DNA from: an uncultured delta proteobacterium
GTDB taxonomy: Bacteria; Desulfobacterota; Desulfovibrionia; Desulfovibrionales; Desulfovibrionaceae
NCBI GenBank assembly: GCA_900079685.1
Contig: LT599019.1
Location: 171,864-235,863, forward strand
Direction: 5' to 3'
Length of the DNA stretch: 64,000 nucleotides
The translations under genes were made by a program, and so were the position numbers. Shown here in pieces: positions 20,533-28,331 of the stretch; position 1 is the first letter of the stretch, and every line of letters begins with the position of its first letter. The notes below the pieces were generated by a model. The model searched no databases. It had not been told where the DNA came from and saw only the letters and a list, made by a program, of their open reading frames with translations.

Positions 20533-22881
20533 ATGAAGCGGGGTTTTTCTCTTCCTTTTCAATACAAGGCGATTTTCGCCTTTCTTCTGCTCATGAACCT
20601 GTCGTTTTTCGTGACGGGCTACATGGCGAAGACGCTCGCGGAAAATACGATTCTGCGTGAGAAGGAAGACAAACTGCTGACCCTCACCAGAGTGCTGGAC
20701 GCGCGCCTCGACCCCGGCGGCTATGCGGAACTGCTCCGGCAACAAGGCGCGGAGCATGCCACCCGTGAGGAAAAAATCCATGTTCTCAACAGGTTGCTAA
20801 AAGACACCACGGACGAGGTCGGCAGGTCCGCCCCCGGCCTGGGGGTAGGCTATTACTCGGAGGATCTTGACGCCATCATCACCTACGGCCCTTCGGAATC
20901 GTTCAATTACGTGGTGGGCGTCACCATCCCTCCGGACCACCCCGGGCGCGTCGTCATGGAGACGGGCGAACCGCTTGTCCGCAGCGGCACCATGGTCCGG
21001 GGCGATATCATGAACGCCATGAGCCCTATTCTCCGCGAGGGCAAGGTTATAGGCTACATCTGGGCCAACGAGCTGACCACGGACATCACCGCCCAGTTCG
21101 CCAACCTGAGCCGCAAGATGTTCGGCGGCATGCTCCTCTGCTTCGGGGTGACGGTCTGCTTCCTTATTCTTCTCTCGCGCCGGACGGTCCGGGATATTGA
21201 CCGCATCATAACCGGCGTGCGCGCGATGCGGTTCGATCTCTCCAAACGCATCAGCGGCGCGGGCGGCGATTTGCGCGAAGTGGCGGAAAGCATCAACACC
21301 ATGGCGACAGAAATTTCCAAGGCCAACGAGGAAACCAACCGCGCCCTGTCCGTGCTGCGGAGCGTTATGAGCAACGTTGACGCCCTGGTCTACGTCTGCG
21401 ACCCGGAAACAAAAAAACTGGTCTACGTCAACGACTACCTGTGCAGGCTCATCGGCAGGGAAGACGTGCAGGGCAAAATCTGCCATGAAATCTTGTACGG
21501 CAAAACGGAAGCCTGCGACTTCTGCCCCCAGAAATACCTGTTCGAGCCGGACGGAACCCCCGTCTTCACTCCCGTCCAGGCAGAACGTTTTTTCGCCGAC
21601 ACCGGCAGGGAGTTTTTCCTGACAGACCGGCTGGTGACCTGGCACGACGGCAGGCTTCTGCATATGGGAGTGGGTACGGATGTAACGGAACGCAAGGCCC
21701 TGGCCGTTGCCGAGGCCGCCAACCGCGCCCAGCGGGATTTTCTCGCCCGCATGAGCCACGAAATCCGCACCCCCATGAACGGCGTGCTCGGCATGACGCG
21801 CCTCGCCCTGCAGGCGGACCCGCCCCCCGCGCAACAGGAGTACCTTAAAAAGATCCATTCCTCCGCATCGCTTCTCCTGGGCATCATCAACGACATTCTG
21901 GACTTTTCCCGCATCGAAGCCGGGAAGCTCACCATTGAAAAACACGTCTTCAACCTGCGGGAGATGGTGGAAAACATCCGGGAACTCATCCAGCCCCGGA
22001 TCAACGAGAACAACCTGGCTCTCCGCATTGCGCTGGACGAATCCCTGCCGGACTACGTGCTCGGCGACGAGCTCCGCCTTTCGCAGGTTCTTTTGAATCT
22101 TCTCGGCAATGCGTCCAAGTTCACGCTCGAGGGGTTCATCGAACTCGCCATGCGCGCCGAAACCCTGCCCTCCGGCAGCCTGCGGCTCCGCTGCACGGTG
22201 AGCGACTCCGGAATAGGCATGAGCGAGGAACAACAGCAGGCGCTGTTCAAGCCGTTCTCGCAGGCGGACAGTTCCACCTCCCGCAAGTTCGGCGGCACGG
22301 GGCTGGGCCTTTCCATCTGCAAAGCCCTCGTGACCCTCATGGATGGCGATATCAGCGCGGAAAGCGGCCCGGGCGCGGGCAGTGTTTTTTCCTTCTCCGT
22401 CGTGCTCGAGCGCGCGGAAAAGCCCTCCGGCCTGTTCGAGGAAACGCAAGCCCCCTGGGAGAACACCCGGTACGACGCATACGCGTTTCTGCTTGTGGAG
22501 GACAACCTCATCAACCAGGAAATCGCCCTGGCCATTCTGGGAGAGCTGGGGGCCGCCGTGGACGTCGCGGATAACGGCGAAACGGGCGTCCAGGCGTTTC
22601 TGGACAAAGACTACGACCTGATCTTCATGGATGTGCGCATGCCGGTCATGGACGGCCTTGAAGCCACCAAACATATCCGCGCCAGCAATAAAAGAAACGC
22701 GGCCACAATCCCGGTCATCGCCATGACGGCGAACGCCATGGCCGAGGACCGCGAAATAAGCCGCGAAACCGGTATGGACGGGCATATCGCCAAACCCATC
22801 GACGTCGCCGATCTGAAAAAAATCCTGTTCCAGCAGTTGCACGGGCGCAAGCCCGTGCGAGGAGCCGCGGGACCGGACTGA
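20533..22881 (+). CDS. Hybrid sensor histidine kinase with receiver domain
   Basis: Membrane-bound signalling kinase of 782 aa. Order: membrane helix 1 (about 12-33), a periplasmic sensor of about 160 residues (cache-like by size and placement), membrane helix 2 (about 197-215), HAMP-like linker, PAS domain with a Cys-rich patch (CHEILYGKTEACDFCPQKY), HisKA with the phospho-acceptor His409 in SHEIRTPMNG, an HATPase domain with GIGMS and GTGLGLSI motifs, and a receiver domain with Asp700 in FMDVRMPVMDG. No Hpt or output protein gene is adjacent, so it is an orphan here. The PAS Cys patch could hold a metal or sense redox, which is an inference. Confidence 0.93.
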   Translation: MKRGFSLPFQYKAIFAFLLLMNLSFFVTGYMAKTLAENTILREKEDKLLTLTRVLDARLDPGGYAELLRQQGAEHATREEKIHVLNRLLKDTTDEVGRSAPGLGVGYYSEDLDAIITYGPSESFNYVVGVTIPPDHPGRVVMETGEPLVRSGTMVRGDIMNAMSPILREGKVIGYIWANELTTDITAQFANLSRKMFGGMLLCFGVTVCFLILLSRRTVRDIDRIITGVRAMRFDLSKRISGAGGDLREVAESINTMATEISKANEETNRALSVLRSVMSNVDALVYVCDPETKKLVYVNDYLCRLIGREDVQGKICHEILYGKTEACDFCPQKYLFEPDGTPVFTPVQAERFFADTGREFFLTDRLVTWHDGRLLHMGVGTDVTERKALAVAEAANRAQRDFLARMSHEIRTPMNGVLGMTRLALQADPPPAQQEYLKKIHSSASLLLGIINDILDFSRIEAGKLTIEKHVFNLREMVENIRELIQPRINENNLALRIALDESLPDYVLGDELRLSQVLLNLLGNASKFTLEGFIELAMRAETLPSGSLRLRCTVSDSGIGMSEEQQQALFKPFSQADSSTSRKFGGTGLGLSICKALVTLMDGDISAESGPGAGSVFSFSVVLERAEKPSGLFEETQAPWENTRYDAYAFLLVEDNLINQEIALAILGELGAAVDVADNGETGVQAFLDKDYDLIFMDVRMPVMDGLEATKHIRASNKRNAATIPVIAMTANAMAEDREISRETGMDGHIAKPIDVADLKKILFQQLHGRKPVRGAAGPD

Positions 22882-22906
22882 TCCTGACTAGGCCCGCATG
22901 CGCCCG

Positions 22907-23152
22907 CTAGCCCTTTTTCCCCGCTTCCCGCGCGTGGTATTCCGCCACGCTGAACCCGGCTTCGGCCAACTCATCCAACTTCATCTTGCCCCCGCGGGCA
23001 TAGTGCTCGAACGGCATCTCCGACAGCACGATGCTGACGCTTTCCGGCTTGCAGCCCAGGCACGCCACCGACGCGTCGGTCAAGGCCTTGAAATAGGCGC
23101 GTTTTGTTTCCACGGAGCGCCCTTCCAGAATAGACACATGAATAACCGGCAT
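22907..23152 (-). CDS. 4-oxalocrotonate tautomerase-like protein
   Basis: Small enzyme of the tautomerase superfamily. The 81-aa product starts MPVIHVSILEGRSVETKRAY; Pro2 would be the catalytic N-terminal base after Met removal. It is longer than the 62-aa 4-OT type, with a C-terminal extension. AGGGA lies before the ATG at 23152. It is the last gene before the AT-rich stretch holding the insertion sequence. Substrate unknown. Confidence 0.82.
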   Translation of the reverse strand: MPVIHVSILEGRSVETKRAYFKALTDASVACLGCKPESVSIVLSEMPFEHYARGGKMKLDELAEAGFSVAEYHAREAGKKG

Positions 23153-23606
23153 ACTTCCCTCCTGACGTGAACAATCCATACAACCGCATACCGGCCATAT
23201 ACGTGAGCCACGGCGCATTTTCAATGCCCCCGGCGCGCGCGGAAAAAGCAGCAGCCGCGCGATAAACCGGACGTTTCCCCACACGGCAACCCGGAACGCC
23301 TGTTTTTTTGAAAATAACATCATTATAAACAGTCTTGTTACAGTAAGTGCCTACTCAACAAGGAATTATTTTATACTATTGTATAAATAACAAAAAAAAT
23401 TCAATTTATAAATCACATAACATGCTGAAAATAGATATATTTGCCATTTGTCTTTCTTTAGATAGCAATGCTAAAAAAAATTCTCGCTTCAAATAAGAAA
23501 AATGATATACTTTAAATCCACTCCATACATTGCTTTATAGAAGACACACCATGCGTTTAAACTTTCCCGGTATAGCTTCATGATACTGGTTTAGCAAAAA
23601 GCGTAG
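23153..23606. other. AT-rich stretch left of the insertion sequence
   Basis: From about 23320 onward base composition drops sharply in GC compared with neighbours, which suggests foreign or relaxed DNA. No gene is supported. An extended -10 promoter pointing toward the insertion sequence is listed separately. Confidence 0.55.
23503..23511 (+). promoter_or_regulatory. Extended -10 promoter candidate
   Basis: TGATATACT, an extended -10 element (TG-N-TATACT) in AT-rich DNA about 105 nt before the insertion sequence. It could once have driven the zinc-ribbon gene that now lies behind the element. Confidence 0.4.
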
Positions 23607-23615
23607 AGTCAGGAG
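23607..23615 (+). repeat. Target site duplication, left copy
   Basis: agtcaggag, directly left of the left terminal repeat. The identical 9-mer lies directly right of the right terminal repeat at 24879-24887. Confidence 0.9.
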
Positions 23616-23632
23616 CAATGCTGTCCGGCTAA
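23616..23632 (+). repeat. Left terminal inverted repeat of the IS
   Basis: caatgctgtccggctaa; pairs with the right repeat at 24862-24878 with one mismatch. Confidence 0.92.
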
Positions 23633-23644
23633 GGTGCGTTAAAT

Positions 23645-23718
23645 ATGTTCAAAATCTCCGAGGTTTATGCTACAAAACAGTTGCATAACCCATTGCAGCC
23701 CAAGGAGATTTTGAACAT
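23645..23718 (+). promoter_or_regulatory. Fold-back hairpin over the transposase start
   Basis: A perfect 15-bp inverted repeat, atgttcaaaatctcc (23645-23659) and ggagattttgaacat (23704-23718). The right arm covers part of the AAGGAG ribosome-binding site (23702-23707) and the first two bases of the ATG (23717). In an mRNA running in from outside the element this would hide the translation start, a known protection used by IS10 and IS50. Confidence 0.7.
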
Positions 23719-24865
23719 GAGCCATCATAATACACTCTTTTCTCAAATGCTATCATTGATTCCCAGACATGTTTTTCAGAAACTGGAAGCCCGGCATAAA
23801 ACAGGTCGTTCTTCTCGACAATTCGGCTTTAAGGAACAGTTTACGGTCATGGCTTTTATCCAGCTTGCAGCAAGGCGCTCCATGCGTGACGGATTGCGCT
23901 GTTTGGCCGCCTGCGGCAAGAGGCTGTATCATTTTGGCCTTTTTCCCGTTGCACGTTCCACTTTCTCCGATGCCAACAACTCCCGGCCTGTGGGCTTTTT
24001 CAAAGATCTATTTGCCGACATGTACAGCCTGTGTGTTCCCAAGGCCTCCAAACACAAATTTCATTTCAAATGCAAACTTTACAGCATGGACGCCACCACC
24101 ATCAGCCTGTGTTTGTCGCTGTTTCCCTGGGCCACGTTCCGCCAAAACAAGGGCGGCGTCAAAATGAACACAGTGCTTGACCACGATGGTCATATCCCGG
24201 CATTTGTCACCGTTGATGTGGCCAAAACGCACGAAAGCCGTATGGCGAAAAGTCTTTCTCTGCCCAAAGGCTCCATCGTGACCTTCGACAAAGGCTATGT
24301 CAGTTACCCCTGGTTTCAGACCCTGCTCGAAAATGGCATCTTTTTCGTCACCCGCCTGAAGGACAACGCTGTTTACAAACTGCTGGAGCGCCGCCCGGTG
24401 AACCGCACAAGCGGGGTTACTTCCGACCACATTATCGAAGTGAAGCACAGCCGGGGAAAAGTCTTGCGCCTGCGTCGCATCGGCTACCGGGACGCCGAAA
24501 CAGGCAAGCGTTACGAATTTCTGACAAATCACTTTCGCCTGTCCGCCCGCACCATCGCCGATATTTACAAAGAACGCTGGAAAATCGAACTCTTTTTTCG
24601 CGAAATCAAACAGAATCTACGCATCAAAAGCTTTGTCGGGAACACGGAAAATGCTGTATTGATTCAGATTTATACCGCGCTGACCGTCTACCTGCTCCTG
24701 GCCTACCAGAAATTCCTGAGTAAAACAGGGCTGTCCGTGCAGCAACTTTTCCAAATCGCCTCACTGAACATCCTCGGAACAGACTCGCTGGAAGAACTCC
24801 TGAAGCCCCGACGACGAAAAAATGAAAACCTCTATAACCTCAGTCTGTTATCCTTGGCAGCTTAA
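23717..24865 (+). CDS. IS4-family transposase (DUF4372 + DDE)
   Basis: Catalyses movement of the surrounding element. From the ATG at 23717 (AAGGAG upstream) it has 382 aa: an N-terminal DUF4372-type domain (about 1-75), then a DDE nuclease with Asp in YSMDATT, Asp in TFDKGY and Glu in the IS4 signature Y-x2-R-W-x-I-E-x-F-F-x2-I-K (YKERWKIELFFREIKQN). An in-frame ATG at 23645 would add 24 residues but has no ribosome-binding site and is the left arm of the fold-back hairpin, so it is not chosen. No frameshift or stop interrupts it. Confidence 0.95.
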   Translation: MSHHNTLFSQMLSLIPRHVFQKLEARHKTGRSSRQFGFKEQFTVMAFIQLAARRSMRDGLRCLAACGKRLYHFGLFPVARSTFSDANNSRPVGFFKDLFADMYSLCVPKASKHKFHFKCKLYSMDATTISLCLSLFPWATFRQNKGGVKMNTVLDHDGHIPAFVTVDVAKTHESRMAKSLSLPKGSIVTFDKGYVSYPWFQTLLENGIFFVTRLKDNAVYKLLERRPVNRTSGVTSDHIIEVKHSRGKVLRLRRIGYRDAETGKRYEFLTNHFRLSARTIADIYKERWKIELFFREIKQNLRIKSFVGNTENAVLIQIYTALTVYLLLAYQKFLSKTGLSVQQLFQIASLNILGTDSLEELLKPRRRKNENLYNLSLLSLAA

Positions 24866-24878
24866 CCGGACAGCATTG
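24862..24878 (+). repeat. Right terminal inverted repeat of the IS
   Basis: ttaaccggacagcattg; contains the last bases of the transposase stop codon (24863-24865). Confidence 0.92.
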
Positions 24879-24887
24879 AGTCAGGAG
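24879..24887 (+). repeat. Target site duplication, right copy (also RBS)
   Basis: agtcaggag, identical to 23607-23615. It contains AGGAG and serves as the ribosome-binding site for the ATG at 24895, so the insertion duplicated this signal and left the gene translatable. Confidence 0.88.
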
Positions 24888-24894
24888 TATATAT

Positions 24895-25488
24895 ATGCCC
24901 TCTAAAAGCAGAATTCCCTACGGAAGAATGATCCATTCTGGAAGGTTTAAATGTACTGATTGCGGCTATGAAATAACACTGCATGCGGCAAGGCCGCTTC
25001 CACCTTGCCCGCGCCATGACGATGCGCATACAAAGAAAAGCTGGCAAATGCTGGCCGGGCACCTCTCCACCGTGGAACGGCCCGTGGACGGAAAAATCCA
25101 TCCCGACGCGGCCTATCCCGTCCACACCCGGAAAGCGACGGCCATCAGCCTGGCAATGCGGATAATAAGCGAAATGGTCGCCAAGGGGGCTTTGATAATG
25201 GTGGAATCGTACTCTCCGGCAACGGATCTTGCCGAAATACGCATGCGGCTGGAATCGCTGTATTCGGGCGCATACGTCACCGCTGCCTTCGCCGACGGGA
25301 GCGAAGAGTATTTCGACATCATGTACAAGTGCCAGTGGCCGGTGGCGGTCGCCGAATACTCGGCCGGGCTGCACCATACGGTCAAAGCCTGCATTGATTC
25401 CCTTTCCCGGGGCGAGGCTCCGGACAGGCAAGAAAGACTTCCCGCCGCGCCCGCCCTCCCCGTGAAAGCCGAACGCCGGGTTTTCTGA
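24895..25488 (+). CDS. Zinc-ribbon-type protein of unknown function
   Basis: A 197-aa soluble protein. The N-terminus has CTDCGYEITLH followed by PPCPRHDDAH, a Cys/His pattern typical of a small zinc ribbon (about residues 20-42). The middle and C-terminal part (about 75-170) looks like one alpha/beta domain with no motif I can name. There is no signal peptide. The insertion sequence lies directly upstream, separating it from its likely promoter, so expression may now depend on readthrough or promoters in the element. A terminator follows at 25536. Function unknown. Confidence 0.75.
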   Translation: MPSKSRIPYGRMIHSGRFKCTDCGYEITLHAARPLPPCPRHDDAHTKKSWQMLAGHLSTVERPVDGKIHPDAAYPVHTRKATAISLAMRIISEMVAKGALIMVESYSPATDLAEIRMRLESLYSGAYVTAAFADGSEEYFDIMYKCQWPVAVAEYSAGLHHTVKACIDSLSRGEAPDRQERLPAAPALPVKAERRVF

Positions 25489-25535
25489 CCCGCGCCGTAC
25501 CGCGCGCGGCAACCATAAAAAGACGCAAGCATAAA

Positions 25536-25566
25536 AGATTACAGGAGCGACCCTGTAACCTTTTTC
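25536..25566. terminator. Bidirectional terminator
   Basis: Stem attacagg with cctgtaac-type pairing (gattacagg at 25537-25545 and ccctgtaacc at 25551-25560), followed by a T run on the plus strand and AATCTTTT on the minus strand. It separates the convergent zinc-ribbon and copA genes. Confidence 0.75.
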
Positions 25567-25606
25567 GTTGCGGCCCGCCGGGCCTTCACCGGATCACCTG
25601 ATAGCG

Positions 25607-25816
25607 TCATTGAATGCCGGCGACGGAAAACCCCGCGTCCGTCACGGCCGCTTTCAAGGCGGCATCGGACACGGCGCCGGAAATTTCCACGGCGGCTGTT
25701 TTGGAGGCCAGGTCGGCCTTTGCGTCCGTGACGCCGGGAACGGCCCGCAACGCCTTTTCAACCGAAGCGGTGCAGTGCCCGCAGCTCATGCCGTCAATAC
25801 GTATGATCTTTTTCAT
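25607..25816 (-). CDS. copZ: Possible internally started CopZ-like copper chaperone
   Basis: The last 69 residues of the copper ATPase form a complete heavy-metal-associated domain that begins with ATG at 25816. AAGGAG (25824-25829) lies exactly 7 nt upstream, a near-ideal ribosome-binding site inside the coding frame. A free 69-aa Cu(I) chaperone (GMSCGHC site) could therefore be made from the same message as the ATPase. E. coli makes a similar product, CopA(Z), by frameshifting from the other end of its ATPase gene. Whether internal initiation happens here is inference. Confidence 0.55.
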   Translation of the reverse strand: MKKIIRIDGMSCGHCTASVEKALRAVPGVTDAKADLASKTAAVEISGAVSDAALKAAVTDAGFSVAGIQ

Positions 25817-28192
25817 GGTGGAACTCCTTGTGGTGCTTTGTGATTCCGGAACCGGCCCGGAACCGCTCTCCGGACCGTTATCTGAAAAATCAGCATATTT
25901 GGCCGTGAACAGCCGCAGCCGCAACGCGTTGGAAACGACGCTCACGGAACTGAGGCTCATGGCCGCCGCCGCTATCATGGGGTTTAAGGTCAGGCCCCAA
26001 ACGCCGTAAAACACGCCCGCGGCCACGGGGATACCCACGATATTGTAAAAAAAAGCCCAGAAAAGATTCTGCCGGATGTTGCGCATCACCGCCTTGCTCA
26101 GTTGCACGGCGGTCACGGCGTCAAGCAGGTCGCTCTTCATGAGCACGATATCCGCCGACTCCATGGCGATATCGGTCCCCGCGCCGATGGCGATGCCCAC
26201 ATCCGCCCGCGCCAGGGCCGGAGCGTCGTTGATGCCGTCGCCGACCATGGCGACCGTCTTGCCTTGTTCCCGCAGCAGGCGGATCTCGCGCTCCTTGTCC
26301 GCGGGCAGCACTTCGGCCCGCACACGGGGGATTCCCGCCTGGCGCTGCACGGCGGCGGCCGTCCGCGCGTTGTCGCCGGTGAGCATGATGACCTCAATGC
26401 CCATGGCCCGTAATGCCGCCACCGCCCGGCGGCTGGTTTTCTTCATCACATCGGCCACGGCGATCACGCCGAGCAGGCTCTTTTCGCGGGCGAAATACAA
26501 TGCCGTTTTGCCGTCCTCCGCAAACGCCGCCGCTGTTGCCCGCGCCGCGTCGTCAAGCGGTATCCCCTGAGCGTCCAGCATTTTGCTGTTCCCGGCGAAA
26601 TGCCATACCCCGCCGATAGTCCCGCGTATGCCCTGGCCGGGCGTCTGGGCGAAGTCCGCCGTTTTTTCAAGGATAAGGCCGCGCCGCGCCGCTTCCTGCA
26701 CAACGGCCTCGCCCAAGGGGTGCTCCGAAAGCTTTTCCAGCGAGGCGGCCACGGCCAGCAGAGCGTCCTCGCCGACCCCGTCCGCGGGCGCGATATCCGT
26801 GACGACCGGCTTACCCTCGGTAACGGTGCCGGTTTTATCCAGCACAACGGTATCCACGGCCTGGGCCGTCTCAATGGCTTCCGCCGACTTAATTAAAATG
26901 CCGCTCTCCGCGCCCCGCCCCGTGCCCACCATGATGGCCGTGGGCGTGGCGAGGCCCAGGGCGCAGGGGCAGGAAATGACCAGCACGGAAATGCCGATGG
27001 ACAGGGAAAATTCCAGGCCGTGCCCCAGCAGCAGCCAGGTGGCCGTCGCGGCCACGGCGATCAGGATGACCACCGGCACGAAGATGCCGCTGATCCTGTC
27101 GGCCAGCCGGGAAATAGGCGCTTTGGAAGAGCTGGCTTCATCCACCAGCCTGACGATCCGGGCCAGGGTTGTGTCATCCCCTACCCTGGCGGCCCGCATC
27201 AGGAAGTGGCCGGACTTGTTGATGGTGGCCCCGGTGACCGCGTCTCCGGCCTGCTTTTCCACGGGAGCGCTTTCGCCGGTCAGGGCGGATTCGTCCACGA
27301 ACGCGGCGCCCTCGGTAATCACGCCGTCCACGGGGATACTCTCCCCGGCTTTGACGATGAGGATGTCGCCGACCAGAACCGCCTCGTTGAGGATGGTTTC
27401 CTCCACGCCGTTGCGCAGGACGGTGGCGGTTTTCGGCGTAAGGTCCATCAACCTGGCGATGGCGTCGGAAGTCCTGCCCTTGGCCCTGGCCTCAAAAAAC
27501 TTCCCCAGGGTAATCAGGCTCAGGATCATGGCCGCCGATTCAAAATAGAGATTCATGGCAAGGGCGTGCACGGTCGCCGTGTCGCCCCGGCCCAGCGCGT
27601 GGCCGATCCCGTAAATGGCGTACACGCCGAACACGACGGCGGCCCCGGAGCCGACGGCGATGAGCGAATCCATGTTCGGCGCGCCGGAGAGCAGCGTTTT
27701 GAAACCCACCCTGTAATATTTGCCGTTGACGACGATTACCGGGATGGCCAGCAAAAACTGGGTAAAAGCGTAAGCGAGCGCGTTCTCCGGCCCGAGAAGG
27801 AAGCCCGGCAGCGGCAGGCCGGCCATGTGCCCCATGGCAATGTAGAACAAAGGGACGGTAAACAGGAGAGAAACCGCCAAACGGCGCTTCATTTCCCGCA
27901 ATTCCAGGAGAACGGCGTCCGGCTGTCCGCCCTTTGCGGATGAGGGTGCGGACGAGGGCGCGGACGAGGGGCCGCTTTTACCGCGCAACGACGCGCCGTA
28001 GCCCGCCTTTTCCACGGCAGCCGCGATGGCGTCCGTGGAAAGAACGGCGTCGTCAAAGGAAACGGCCATGCTGTTCTTCAAAAGGTTCACGGATACGTCC
28101 GCAACGCCGGCGAGCCGGGCCACGGTTTTATGCACCCGCGAGGAGCACGCCGAGCAGGTCATGCCCGTTATGTCGAACTGTTCCTTGCGCAT
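25607..28192 (-). CDS. copA: Copper-exporting P-type ATPase with C-terminal CopZ-like domain
   Basis: P1B-type ATPase that exports Cu(I) across the inner membrane. The 861-aa protein has an N-terminal metal-binding domain with Cys13-Ser-Ala-Cys16 (GMTCSACSS), membrane helices, an actuator domain with TGES, the transmembrane metal site SCPCALGLATPT, the phosphorylation motif DKTGT, and a GDGINDAPAL hinge. After the last helix pair and a 30-residue Ser/Pro/Gly-rich linker it continues in frame into a second heavy-metal-associated domain (793-861, GMSCGHC, Cys804 and Cys807). That tail has its own start signals (see next entry). It is divergent from an HxlR-type regulator. Confidence 0.95.
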   Translation of the reverse strand: MRKEQFDITGMTCSACSSRVHKTVARLAGVADVSVNLLKNSMAVSFDDAVLSTDAIAAAVEKAGYGASLRGKSGPSSAPSSAPSSAKGGQPDAVLLELREMKRRLAVSLLFTVPLFYIAMGHMAGLPLPGFLLGPENALAYAFTQFLLAIPVIVVNGKYYRVGFKTLLSGAPNMDSLIAVGSGAAVVFGVYAIYGIGHALGRGDTATVHALAMNLYFESAAMILSLITLGKFFEARAKGRTSDAIARLMDLTPKTATVLRNGVEETILNEAVLVGDILIVKAGESIPVDGVITEGAAFVDESALTGESAPVEKQAGDAVTGATINKSGHFLMRAARVGDDTTLARIVRLVDEASSSKAPISRLADRISGIFVPVVILIAVAATATWLLLGHGLEFSLSIGISVLVISCPCALGLATPTAIMVGTGRGAESGILIKSAEAIETAQAVDTVVLDKTGTVTEGKPVVTDIAPADGVGEDALLAVAASLEKLSEHPLGEAVVQEAARRGLILEKTADFAQTPGQGIRGTIGGVWHFAGNSKMLDAQGIPLDDAARATAAAFAEDGKTALYFAREKSLLGVIAVADVMKKTSRRAVAALRAMGIEVIMLTGDNARTAAAVQRQAGIPRVRAEVLPADKEREIRLLREQGKTVAMVGDGINDAPALARADVGIAIGAGTDIAMESADIVLMKSDLLDAVTAVQLSKAVMRNIRQNLFWAFFYNIVGIPVAAGVFYGVWGLTLNPMIAAAAMSLSSVSVVSNALRLRLFTAKYADFSDNGPESGSGPVPESQSTTRSSTMKKIIRIDGMSCGHCTASVEKALRAVPGVTDAKADLASKTAAVEISGAVSDAALKAAVTDAGFSVAGIQ

Positions 28193-28293
28193 ACGGCCTC
28201 TTTCCCGGAGCGATTCCCGTGGAGGGGCGCCTCAAGGGCTTCGGGTTTGCTTCTTGATTCGATAGTAGCTATAAATATTCTTCAGGCAAGAAC

Positions 28294-28315
28294 GTACTTT
28301 TTTGATACAAAGTAC
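28294..28315. promoter_or_regulatory. Inverted-repeat operator candidate
   Basis: GTACTTT (28294-28300), an 8-nt spacer, and AAAGTAC (28309-28315) form a perfect dyad in the copA-hxlR intergenic region, 17 nt before the regulator start codon. Likely the binding site of the adjacent HxlR-family protein; inference. Confidence 0.55.
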
Positions 28316-28331
28316 CTGAAAGGATACCGTC

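Larger units (their letters stand above)
23616..24878 (+). mobile_element. Complete IS4-family insertion sequence
   Basis: A 1263-bp element bounded by imperfect 17-bp terminal inverted repeats (caatgctgtccggctaa at 23616-23632 and its near-complement at 24862-24878, 16 of 17 matching) and by a 9-bp direct repeat of the target. It has one intact transposase gene whose stop codon overlaps the right terminal repeat. All parts needed for movement are present, so it may be active. The target was the ribosome-binding site of the gene at 24895. Confidence 0.93.

Noticed and set aside
20797-22842. A 681-codon ORF antisense to the hybrid kinase
   Set aside because: Shadow of a certain gene; no start signals and no motif.
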